Both the position numbers and the translations under genes were made by a program. This document shows, in pieces, positions 34,986 to 44,300 of a stretch of DNA of 64,000 bases. Source of the DNA: Chthoniobacterales bacterium (GTDB lineage Bacteria > Verrucomicrobiota > Verrucomicrobiia > Chthoniobacterales > DYNR01); NCBI GenBank assembly GCA_026418675.1, contig JAOAAX010000003.1, forward strand, positions 62,001 to 126,000. The letters run 5' to 3'. The notes under the pieces are model-generated. The model was not told the DNA's origin, ran no database searches, and worked only from the letters and a program-made list of their open reading frames with translations. The first letter of the stretch is position 1. Every line of letters begins with the position of its first letter.

Positions 34986-37900
34986 ATGTTAGGTGATAAT
35001 TCTTTAACAATTACCTTACTGACAACAAAGTTTTCTGATTACTTAATTGAATCAATAAAATCAACTATTATTGCAGCAAAAAATGCTGGTCTGACAAAAT
35101 TATATTTAATATTAAATGCAGGTGAGGCAAGTAATTATCTATTTAAGAAGATAAATAATGTATTAAAAATAAGTGATATCTTTTCTGTTGAAATACCTGA
35201 TAAAAATAAGATATTAAGAATTTATGAAGCATGGAACTATTGTCGTCAAATATGTAGAACGAAATATTTACATATCATGCATGATGATGATATTCTGAGT
35301 AAATATTTTTACACCGAGTTAATTTCTTTGTCGGAGAAATATAAAAATTTTGAAATATATGCAACTTCTAGAGCTGCAATTGGTTCAAAGAATTATGTTG
35401 TAATTCACCCTTATGGAAAATGGAATAAAGCCTGGGAAATATTTGCAATGTTTAATCCATTTGCCGCAAGTGAAGTAATTTTTGATTGTAACGCAATTCC
35501 CGATTTTCAAGAGGATTTGAATTATTGTGGAGATTGGAGAGCTTGGCTTACTGCTGCATTGAATGATAAAATTGCTACTACAAATGAAGTTTTGCATTTC
35601 TATAGATTTCATAAATCTAGTACTCGTGAGCAAAATCAAAGGCAATGCCGAGATATAAAAGAAATTTATGATACTTTAGTTTGGGTTAACAATACTATTC
35701 AGAAAGTTAAGGGATATTATTTTGATTTTTCAAGATATACTTCTGCGTTAGAAGAACCTTTTCGTGAAGCCGTAGCAAAAGCTGAAAAAGAAAAAGATTC
35801 ATTAATTGCAAATAAGTTATTTAATTTAATTCGATTACCCGGATTCCCTTTTCGGTTACAATTGCTTTGTTATGAGAAATTAACAAAATTAGCTTTAGAA
35901 ATTGATTATAAACCTGATGAATTATTTTTAAATACAACTAATACTAAGTATAATCCCCCTGATATAGTAATAAAAATTTCTGATGAAACATCTGTGTCGG
36001 ATTTAGATTGCTTGAGTTTGTTTAAAGAACTTCCGAGTAGTTTAAAAAAGAGAATTTTGTTTTATTCGGATGAACCTGGCTACGGAGGGGTAGGACATTA
36101 TGTAGACAGTTTGCTGAGGGGTGTAATTAAGCGAGGACATGAGGTGTGGAGTGCTCAACCAGAGTGGAAGAGTCCGATGTTGGATGCTCAGAGAGAATTA
36201 GGTGTTAAGCATATATGGACTGGTTTTAATCCTGTTGAAGAGTTCGGGCGCTCTCTTACTGATTTAGAAGATGCAAGACGGGTGATTAGCGAAGTTCAAC
36301 CCGATGTAATTTTTTTTGTTGACTGCTGCCCGATTTCCAATTTGGCCGCCAAGGAAGTTGCATTTCAAAGTGGAGTTCCTTTTGTATCCTCCTGCCATAT
36401 AGATGCTCCTTATTTGGCTGAAAGGTTTCAAAAATATTTGGCTGATGTTCATCGGCATTTTTTATATGCAACCGAGGCTATTACTGTTTCAGAAAGTGCA
36501 TTAATGACTTTGAGGAATCACTTTGGTCTGTCCCAATATAAAGGAAAGGTAATCTATAATGGCCGCCCTGAAAAGTATTTTGCTGATGTTGATCAGTCGT
36601 CCCGAGAAACTGTTTTAAAAGAGTTAAATTTACCGTCTGAGGCGGTTGTTTGTTTTACGGCTGCAAGGATAATACATGAAAAAGGATTTGATTTACAGAT
36701 TGAAGCGATTTCTGAATTAGCAAGGGGAGGCAATTTGGGTAATTTGCATTTTGTTTGGGCCGGAGAGGGTAATTTTCTTAAGGAACTGAAGGATATTGTT
36801 GTTAGTAAAGGGCTCCAGCAGCGTGTGAAGCTTCTAGGGTATAGGTGGGATTTAGTGAAGTGGTTGGAGGCATGTGATATTTTTGTTTTGCCTTCACGTT
36901 TGGAAGCAATGCCCTTGTGTGTAATGGAAGCGATGGCTAAAGGAAAACCAGTAGTCGCAAGTGCGGTTGCAGGGATTCCAGAGGAATTGGGAGAGGCAGG
37001 TATTCTCCTTCCTGATCCTAATAAAGACTCAAAAGCAACTGTGAAGGAGTTGGTGCGGGTTTTACCAGTTCTTGCTAATGATATACAGATGCGGCGGCAG
37101 CTAGGGCAAGCGGCCAGGTGTAGAGCATTAAAACTTTTTCGGGAGGAGGAAATGTGGCGGCAGACAATTCCTCTGATCGAAGAGGCTGCCAGTGAAGGAC
37201 CAAATTGGGTAGCTTGTAGGCGCTTTTGTGCATTAGCAAGAGTGGACCACAAGGTGAAGGAGATTCTTGTTGAGTATCGGAAAAAACTTGAAGTTGTACA
37301 AGAGATTCCGAAGGAATTGGAAATCCCTGAATTTGGAGAGGATGAGATTCAGGAGATTCGTAGTTTGATTGAGAGTTGGTCAAAAGATCCATCTAACCAA
37401 GAAATTGTAAATCAATTACGTGTCCTTAGGCAGAAAGTAGCCTCGTTCTTGGTAAATCAAAAGGATGAAATTGCTCCATTGTTGTTGCAAAAGAGCTTAG
37501 GGCAGATATACCGTCTAATATTGAAATCAGGCTTTGCTGAGGTTCCTGAAACGGAAGAGGAAAAAGGGGTGCGAAAATATCTAGCTGGTGGTTTCGATGA
37601 TCAAGGGAATTTCCATTTTCTTCGGCTTGCAGCTGCGATGTTGTTCGATTTGGCGCACCGTTATCCGGTGATGGGAGCATTAGAACTAATTCCTAATTGG
37701 TTCATAAAAGATTATCTGGAGTGGTTATTTACAGGTCCAAGTGTGCTTACTATGGAAAATGAGGCTGATAGGTATGTCCGACACCTAGAATCGAGTTTAG
37801 AAGAGGTGTTGTGGAGATTAGATAAGCCTGAAAGTCTTTCAATTGACCCTTTAGAGATTGGAAAATGTGTAACTTCAAAGTTAAACTTATTTTACGCCTA

Positions 37901-40900
37901 CCCAAGTAGGCATTCAAATCGAGAGTTAATGAAGCTTCGTGCTTTATTAATTGAAAAAACTCTTCAACTTGCTGGAGCGAAACTTGACGGGCCTCAAATT
38001 AGTTTTGAACCTCAAATAAAACCTCGTAAAGGGAATCGCTGGAGGATTGGTGTTTTAAATGCCCACTTTGGGCACCAAACTGAAACTTATGTTACTCTTC
38101 CTATTCTTCATTTACCTGAAGAACGGTTCGAAGTATTACTTTTTGCAGGGATGGCAAATCCAGATTCTGTAGAGCAATATTGTAAAAGACTGTCAGATAT
38201 TTTTGTCGTTTTGCCGGAAGGGATAAGCAACCAAGTAGAGATGATTCGACGAGCGGAATTAGATGCATTAATTATAGGAACGAATGTTACAGCAGTTACA
38301 AATTTTGTAAGTTTAATCGCGGCGCATCGCATGGCCCCCCTTCAAATTTTGTCACATTGTTCACCAACTACGAGTGGATTTCGCAACGTGGATGGTTTTC
38401 TTACTGGAGTACTGGCATGGGATCCAGACTGGAGTAAGAATGAATTTCATGAACGATTAATTGTTTTGGATGGACCTCCGGTTTGTTTAGATTATCAAGT
38501 AGAAGTTGGTAAGGGGAGTAATAGCTTATGCCGCAGCGAGTTGGGGCTATCAGATAATAAAATCTTGTTTTTTAATGCAGCTAGTTGCTTTAAGATTCCA
38601 ATGGATTTAATTCGTATATGGGCAAAACTTTTGCGTGAAGTCCCCGAAAGCCAATTAGCATTGATGCCATACAATCCAAATTGGTCACATAATTTTCCTG
38701 TTTGGAATTTTCAAAATACATTTAATCAAGTTCTTGAAGAGGAAGGTATAGAATCATCACGTGTAAAGTTTCTCAAGTCTGTTTATTCGAGGCAAGAATT
38801 GAAACCATATGTAGCATTAGCTGATATTTATTTGGATACATTTCCTTTTGTTGGTAGCATTTCCACTGTAGATCCTTTAGAGCTTGGTGTCCCTGTCGTA
38901 GCGTGTGACGGTATGACAACTCGCTCTAGATGTTCAGGTGCACAGATGCGAGCCTTGGGTTTGGGAGAATGGGTTGCTCGAGATGAAGAAGAATATTTTG
39001 AAATTGCTTTTGAATTAGCAAGGAATAAAGAACTCCGATTAAATCTATCTCAAAAAATTAAAAGTGCAATGGCAGCTCGGCCCAAATTTCTTGACCCTGA
39101 ATATTATGGGCAACAACTTGGTGAACTACTTGAAATACTCTTAACGAAAGGGTGGGATGCTTTGCCGAAACCGAGAGCTTATGAAGAGAGAAGAAAACCT
39201 AGAATTAGGAAAGGGTGGTGGAATTCTTTCAAAAGTGGTGAAGAGATAGAAAACAATGTCAAGAATTTTTGTGAGACGGTTGACAAATTTAACGAAATAA
39301 CAAAAAAAACAATGGCAGTTGAAATCGCTTTTGAGAAGGAAGAGACAAAACCGATTGCAGAAGCAACTGACAAAAAAGAATCTGAAGTTAAATATACAGA
39401 GTTACAGGGAGAATTTGTTGAAGAAAAATCCGTTGAGGAACTTTTGAAATTGGCACATGAAGCCTTGAAAGAATCACGTCTTATTCAAGCAGAAGATCTT
39501 GCAAGAATTGTTGTCCAGCGGGAGCCAGAAAATGCTGAAGCTTGGGCAATTCTTGGACAACTTGCTCGCGATAGTGGTGATTTAGAGTTTGCAGCTGATC
39601 TTTTTCAACAAGCTCATTTGCTTAAAACTGAAGAATATTCTTTTGCATTGGATTATGCTAAAACATTGCATATGCAACAAAAGCATAAAGAAGCAGTGGA
39701 TGCTTTCTCTCGCACTTTAAAGATTCGAAGCACATCTGAAGCTCATCTTGGATTAGCTATTTCTTTAGAGGCACTACAAAATTATTCAGAAGCTGAGAAG
39801 GAATTTGAATTGGCTATTAAGCTTGCTGAAACAGAAAACGAGAAACACAATGCGAGACTTTTATTTTCTCAATTCTTGTCGCAGCAGGGGAGAATGGATG
39901 AAGCAATTTCATACGCGCACGAAGCCTTAGATTATGAACCAAACTCTCTTGATTCCTATCTTTGCCTTGCAAGAATCTATCTAAAAGATCAAAAATTAAC
40001 TCAAGCTTTGCAAATACTTTCTCGGGCAGAAAAGAAATTTCCAAATTCTTTCGAACCTTTATACGAGCAAGCGATAATTTATCTATCACTTTCTCGAGCA
40101 GAAGAAGCAGTTGATATTTTACGCAGAGCTACAACAATCGAAACTCAAAATGGCATGCTATGGTTTCAATTGGGTTATGCGCTACAAGTTTTGGGAAGAA
40201 AAACAGAAGCATTAAAAGCTTATAACAAAGCTGAATTGTCAGGCTTAAAAACATTTGAGCTTTTTTTAAATTCTGGAGCGATTTTGAAAGAGAAGGAAAA
40301 TTACTTCGAAGCAGCCAGATGCTTTACGAAGGCTATTGAATTGAATCCAAATTCGAGTATCGCGCTTAACAATCTTGGCACTGTGTGTATTCACATGGGG
40401 ATGACAACAGAGGCAATAGAATGTTTTAACAAGGCTTTGGAACTCGATCCCAATCTTGAACATGCTCATTCAAATCTTGGTCAGTTGTTGCACTTGAGTG
40501 GGCGAGCAAAAGAAGCTTTACCTCATTATTATAAAGCTTTGGAAATTAATCCAAATTTGCCCGAAGCAATCCATTCGTATTTATTATGTACGTTATACCA
40601 AGAGGACTGGACTCCTGAAAAAATTTTTGAGGAACATCGAAAATATACTCAAAATCTCGGAGTTAATTCTAAAAAGCCAACGAATCGAAAACCTATAAAA
40701 CGTAAGACCCTTGCATCAAATGAACGGGTTCGCATTGCTTATGTTTCGCCTGATTTTTGCGGTCATCCAGTTTCTTACTTTGTAGAACCATTGTTGGCAA
40801 ATCATAATAAAAAAACATTCGAAGTTTTTGCACTATCGGATGTTCGAAAAAGTGATGAAATCACGGAGAGGCTCCGAAAACTTCCTGAGCATTGGCATGC

Positions 40901-41810
40901 TACTTCTCAGCTTAATGCAAGTGACTTTTTACAACTTTTAGATTCTTTAGAGATTGATATTTTAGTTGAACTTGCTGGTCATACAAGTCATAATCGTCTT
41001 CGGGATTTGTATTATCAACCAGTTCCAATACAAATTTCTTATCTTGGATATCCAGCAACAACGGCTTGTCCTGGCATTCAATTCCGAATAACGGATATGT
41101 GGGCAGACCCGCCAGGTGAAACCGAGCACCTTTATACAGAGCGTCTTATAAGACTTTCTCGATGTGCATGGTGTTATACACCTCATCCTGCTTCTCCCAG
41201 CATAAATCGAACTCCACCACATGTTCGGAATGGATATATTACATTTGGCTGTTTCAATAACCTAGCTAAAATCAATCCACCATTGCTAGAGTGTTGGTTA
41301 AAAATTCTGCAGGCAGTTCCAGAATCGCATCTTTTTTTGAAGTCAAAGCACTTAGCTGACGAGGGGGTGAAAAAGTTCTATTTGGACTGGTTTACGTCCA
41401 AAGGCATATCTGATAAACGAATAAGGTTACTAAAATTTGAGCAAAAGACTGCTGATCATTTAAATCGTTATAACGAAGTTGATATAGCTTTAGATACATT
41501 TCCATATCAAGGAACAACTACAACTATTGAATCGTTGTGGATGGGTGTTCCTGTGGTGTCTCAATTTGGCTCAGAACATCGAAGCAGAGTTTCAGTAAGT
41601 CTTTTGAATGCAATTGGCCATACAGAGCTTCTAGCATCCAATCCCGACGAATACATTTCAAAGGTTATTGAGCTTGCTAATGACCCTTCTCAAATTCAAA
41701 ATTACCGTTCAACACTTCGTTCATGTCTTATTAATTCTCAGTTGGTTGATCGTCAAAGTTTCATTAATGCATTAGAAAAGGAATACTTAAATTTACTGGA
41801 ACAAAATTAA
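34986..41810 (+). CDS. Giant multidomain glycosyltransferase: GT2, GT4, GT41-like, TPR, GT41
   Basis: One uninterrupted frame of 2274 residues. Residues 1 to about 240 are a GT2-like domain (MHDDD near 98, CGDWRAWLTAAL). From about 354 a GT4 domain begins (FYSDEPGYGGVGHYVDSLLR) with the E-x7-E region PSRLEAMPLCVMEAMAKG near 636-655. A helical linker follows. Around 1015-1400 lies a divergent GT41-like domain (IGVLNAHFGHQ, FNAASCFKIP, LDTFPFVG) that lacks the GHT histidine. TPR repeats (about 1480-1870) lead into a standard GT41/SPINDLY domain (RIAYVSPDFCGHPVSYF, ELAGHT, LGYPATT, FNNLAKI, DTFPYQGTTTT) to the end. Composition changes from AT-rich to resident-like near nucleotide 36040, between the GT2 and GT4 parts. 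It could build a multi-sugar chain and transfer it, perhaps to protein. Confidence 0.92.
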   Translation: MLGDNSLTITLLTTKFSDYLIESIKSTIIAAKNAGLTKLYLILNAGEASNYLFKKINNVLKISDIFSVEIPDKNKILRIYEAWNYCRQICRTKYLHIMHDDDILSKYFYTELISLSEKYKNFEIYATSRAAIGSKNYVVIHPYGKWNKAWEIFAMFNPFAASEVIFDCNAIPDFQEDLNYCGDWRAWLTAALNDKIATTNEVLHFYRFHKSSTREQNQRQCRDIKEIYDTLVWVNNTIQKVKGYYFDFSRYTSALEEPFREAVAKAEKEKDSLIANKLFNLIRLPGFPFRLQLLCYEKLTKLALEIDYKPDELFLNTTNTKYNPPDIVIKISDETSVSDLDCLSLFKELPSSLKKRILFYSDEPGYGGVGHYVDSLLRGVIKRGHEVWSAQPEWKSPMLDAQRELGVKHIWTGFNPVEEFGRSLTDLEDARRVISEVQPDVIFFVDCCPISNLAAKEVAFQSGVPFVSSCHIDAPYLAERFQKYLADVHRHFLYATEAITVSESALMTLRNHFGLSQYKGKVIYNGRPEKYFADVDQSSRETVLKELNLPSEAVVCFTAARIIHEKGFDLQIEAISELARGGNLGNLHFVWAGEGNFLKELKDIVVSKGLQQRVKLLGYRWDLVKWLEACDIFVLPSRLEAMPLCVMEAMAKGKPVVASAVAGIPEELGEAGILLPDPNKDSKATVKELVRVLPVLANDIQMRRQLGQAARCRALKLFREEEMWRQTIPLIEEAASEGPNWVACRRFCALARVDHKVKEILVEYRKKLEVVQEIPKELEIPEFGEDEIQEIRSLIESWSKDPSNQEIVNQLRVLRQKVASFLVNQKDEIAPLLLQKSLGQIYRLILKSGFAEVPETEEEKGVRKYLAGGFDDQGNFHFLRLAAAMLFDLAHRYPVMGALELIPNWFIKDYLEWLFTGPSVLTMENEADRYVRHLESSLEEVLWRLDKPESLSIDPLEIGKCVTSKLNLFYAYPSRHSNRELMKLRALLIEKTLQLAGAKLDGPQISFEPQIKPRKGNRWRIGVLNAHFGHQTETYVTLPILHLPEERFEVLLFAGMANPDSVEQYCKRLSDIFVVLPEGISNQVEMIRRAELDALIIGTNVTAVTNFVSLIAAHRMAPLQILSHCSPTTSGFRNVDGFLTGVLAWDPDWSKNEFHERLIVLDGPPVCLDYQVEVGKGSNSLCRSELGLSDNKILFFNAASCFKIPMDLIRIWAKLLREVPESQLALMPYNPNWSHNFPVWNFQNTFNQVLEEEGIESSRVKFLKSVYSRQELKPYVALADIYLDTFPFVGSISTVDPLELGVPVVACDGMTTRSRCSGAQMRALGLGEWVARDEEEYFEIAFELARNKELRLNLSQKIKSAMAARPKFLDPEYYGQQLGELLEILLTKGWDALPKPRAYEERRKPRIRKGWWNSFKSGEEIENNVKNFCETVDKFNEITKKTMAVEIAFEKEETKPIAEATDKKESEVKYTELQGEFVEEKSVEELLKLAHEALKESRLIQAEDLARIVVQREPENAEAWAILGQLARDSGDLEFAADLFQQAHLLKTEEYSFALDYAKTLHMQQKHKEAVDAFSRTLKIRSTSEAHLGLAISLEALQNYSEAEKEFELAIKLAETENEKHNARLLFSQFLSQQGRMDEAISYAHEALDYEPNSLDSYLCLARIYLKDQKLTQALQILSRAEKKFPNSFEPLYEQAIIYLSLSRAEEAVDILRRATTIETQNGMLWFQLGYALQVLGRKTEALKAYNKAELSGLKTFELFLNSGAILKEKENYFEAARCFTKAIELNPNSSIALNNLGTVCIHMGMTTEAIECFNKALELDPNLEHAHSNLGQLLHLSGRAKEALPHYYKALEINPNLPEAIHSYLLCTLYQEDWTPEKIFEEHRKYTQNLGVNSKKPTNRKPIKRKTLASNERVRIAYVSPDFCGHPVSYFVEPLLANHNKKTFEVFALSDVRKSDEITERLRKLPEHWHATSQLNASDFLQLLDSLEIDILVELAGHTSHNRLRDLYYQPVPIQISYLGYPATTACPGIQFRITDMWADPPGETEHLYTERLIRLSRCAWCYTPHPASPSINRTPPHVRNGYITFGCFNNLAKINPPLLECWLKILQAVPESHLFLKSKHLADEGVKKFYLDWFTSKGISDKRIRLLKFEQKTADHLNRYNEVDIALDTFPYQGTTTTIESLWMGVPVVSQFGSEHRSRVSVSLLNAIGHTELLASNPDEYISKVIELANDPSQIQNYRSTLRSCLINSQLVDRQSFINALEKEYLNLLEQN

Positions 41811-41863
41811 TGAGATTAAGTAGCTTTTTATTTTTTCTGTTTCCAGAAAATACAATTAAATAA

Positions 41864-44146
41864 TTGAACAGAGAAGAATCTGAACTGGTTTTTGCAGAGG
41901 AGTTATTAGAAAAGGGCAAATTTCAAGAAGCTGAGCAGAAACTAAGCACTTTTCTAAAGAGCAACCCGAATTGTGCTCACGGTTGGTATTTGTTAGGAAG
42001 AATCGCTACAGAAAACGGGCAGTTCGAAGCTGCAACAGATTTTTTAAGCCTTGCTACTCAACTCGAACCATCTAATGCAAATTACTACTATGCTCTTGCT
42101 CAAAACTTTTTTTGCTATGATCAATATCAACATGCTCTTTTGGCTTTAGATCGTGTTTTTTCATATGAACCATTCCACGTTGCAGGTAAACTTCTTCAAG
42201 CAAAAATATATCATAATCTGAAACAACCTCTGCGCGCTGAAAAAAACTATCAGAATTTACTTAAAATCAACATTACTTCCTACGAACAAGTTCGTGCTCT
42301 TGAGGAGTATGCTAATTTTTTATGCGCTTTAAATCAGCACCAGAAAGCTATTGATATTCTCAAAAAATATCTAAAAAATTTAAACTGTAATCAAGGATAT
42401 TTCAAACTTGTCTTAATCCTTTCACATCTACTAATTACAAATCAACAACTTGAAAAAGCTTATCATTATTGTAAGCTTGCTATTGAACTTGATCCAAGCA
42501 GTGCGATAGCACTTTATAACTATGCTTATGTAATTCACCATCTTGGCCGTTACCAAGAAGCTCTTCCAATATATGAAAGGGCAGAAAAAGCAGGATATCA
42601 TCATTCCGAGCTTTATTTAAATTTAGGGGTAATTCATAAGCTCAACAATAATTATCAGACGGCTATTGAATATTTTTACCGTGCTCTTCAGAAAAACCCG
42701 AATTCATTATCGGCAATCAACAACCTTGGTGCAGTTTGCAACGAAATCGGATTTGCTTCTGAAGCAATTGAATGCTATGAGCAGGCTATCAAAATAAATC
42801 CGAATCGAGCTGGCCCATACAATAATCTTGGTTCTATTCTTAAAGACACTGGTCGTGCTACGGAGGCAATACCTTATTATAAAAAAGCCCTTGAGCTTGA
42901 ACCGAACAACGTAGAGTTTATCAATAACTATCTTTTCTCTACTCTCTATTTGAACATTAATTCAGAAAAGATTTTTGCTGAGCACAAATCTCTTGCACCA
43001 CGCATATCTAAACAAGTTAAGAAGCTTTCTCCTATTCGAGTTCCTTCAAAGAAGAAGCTACCAATACGGATCGCCTACCTTTCACCAGATTTCCGTGCTC
43101 ACCCAGTTGCGGCATTTCTTGAAGCACTGCTTAAGTATCATAACAGATCACAATTTCAGGTCTATGCTTATTGCGCTGCTCCATGTTCTGATAAAGTTAC
43201 CAATCATCTTCGTCAATTTCCAGACATCTGGCGGGATGTTTCTCAGTTGAAGGCGATTGAAACGGCTCGGCTAATTCATCGGGATCAAATTCATATTTTA
43301 ATTGAACTTGCTGGCCACACTGCGCATTCTCAGCTACCTGTCCTTGCTCATAGGCCTGCACCAATTCAAATATCTTACTTAGGCTATCCAGCAACAACGG
43401 GACTTCCTGAAACCGACTTCAAGATTACTGACAATCTTACTGATCCCTCTCCAACTGCTGATCAATTCTATACTGAGCGCCTACTACGACTGCCTTGTCC
43501 ACAATGGTGTTTTACTCCTCCCTTCGATTCTCCTCTTCCCTTAATTCATCCACCTGCCCTTTCCAAACATTTTATAACTTTTGCTTCGTTTAACAACCTC
43601 GCAAAAATCAATCTACCTCTTGTCGAAATATGGTCCAAAATTCTTCTTGCTATCCCCAATTCTAAACTTTTTCTGAAATATCGCACAATTATAGACAAAA
43701 ATGTCCAGAATTGGTTGCTCAATCAATTCTCGAATTTTAATATTTCTCCGGACCGTTTGATTCTTTCAGGGTTTACACCTAGTAAAAAAGATCACCTTGA
43801 AACTTACAATCGAGTTGATATAGCTCTTGATACTTTTCCTTACAACGGAACAACAACAACATTGGAAGCTCTTTGGATGGGAGTTCCTGTTATTACGCTT
43901 GCAGGTTCTGACCATCGTTCGCGCGTAGGACTAAGTATGCTTTCTTCGCTTCAACTTAATGACCTTATTGCCTATTCTCCAGAGGAATACATTCGAAAAG
44001 CTATTAATCTTGCCAGTGATCTTTCTCTCTTAAGTTCTTTCAAATCTTCACTTCGCAACACGCTACTAAAATCTACCCTTCTAAACCCGAAGGAATTTAT
44101 TGTTCATTTCGAAGAACTCCTTCTTTCGTTACTCCCAGAGTCATAA
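41864..44146 (+). CDS. TPR-GT41 (SPINDLY/OGT-like) glycosyltransferase
   Basis: A 760-residue relative of the last third of the preceding giant protein. Residues 1 to about 375 are tandem TPRs (AEELLEKGKFQEAEQKL, later NLGSILKDTGRATEAIPYYKKALEL). From about 400 a GT41 domain follows with RIAYLSPDFRAHPVAAFLEAL, ELAGHTAHSQL (catalytic-type histidine present), LGYPATT, FNNLAKI and DTFPYNGTTTT. GT41 enzymes move GlcNAc or another sugar to Ser/Thr or Asn, usually in the cytoplasm. No signal peptide is seen. The start is a TTG at 41864; I saw no better start. It follows the giant gene by 53 bases and probably arose by duplication of its end. Confidence 0.93.
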   Translation: MNREESELVFAEELLEKGKFQEAEQKLSTFLKSNPNCAHGWYLLGRIATENGQFEAATDFLSLATQLEPSNANYYYALAQNFFCYDQYQHALLALDRVFSYEPFHVAGKLLQAKIYHNLKQPLRAEKNYQNLLKINITSYEQVRALEEYANFLCALNQHQKAIDILKKYLKNLNCNQGYFKLVLILSHLLITNQQLEKAYHYCKLAIELDPSSAIALYNYAYVIHHLGRYQEALPIYERAEKAGYHHSELYLNLGVIHKLNNNYQTAIEYFYRALQKNPNSLSAINNLGAVCNEIGFASEAIECYEQAIKINPNRAGPYNNLGSILKDTGRATEAIPYYKKALELEPNNVEFINNYLFSTLYLNINSEKIFAEHKSLAPRISKQVKKLSPIRVPSKKKLPIRIAYLSPDFRAHPVAAFLEALLKYHNRSQFQVYAYCAAPCSDKVTNHLRQFPDIWRDVSQLKAIETARLIHRDQIHILIELAGHTAHSQLPVLAHRPAPIQISYLGYPATTGLPETDFKITDNLTDPSPTADQFYTERLLRLPCPQWCFTPPFDSPLPLIHPPALSKHFITFASFNNLAKINLPLVEIWSKILLAIPNSKLFLKYRTIIDKNVQNWLLNQFSNFNISPDRLILSGFTPSKKDHLETYNRVDIALDTFPYNGTTTTLEALWMGVPVITLAGSDHRSRVGLSMLSSLQLNDLIAYSPEEYIRKAINLASDLSLLSSFKSSLRNTLLKSTLLNPKEFIVHFEELLLSLLPES

Positions 44147-44300
44147 ATTAGTTCATCAAAGTTCTTTTTAAAAATTTTTAAGCCCGATTTATCTGCTATA
44201 ACTTTTGCATATGATATAACCCTTATTTCCAATAATTTTTCAACAGACTTATCAGTATTGTTTTTTTACGTTCATTAGTTATTTTTTATTGAGTCATTAA

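Noticed and set aside
21240..36040. Island considered as a transposon or integrated phage
   Set aside because: No transposase, integrase, tRNA attachment site or flanking direct repeats were seen; only composition and gene content set it apart.
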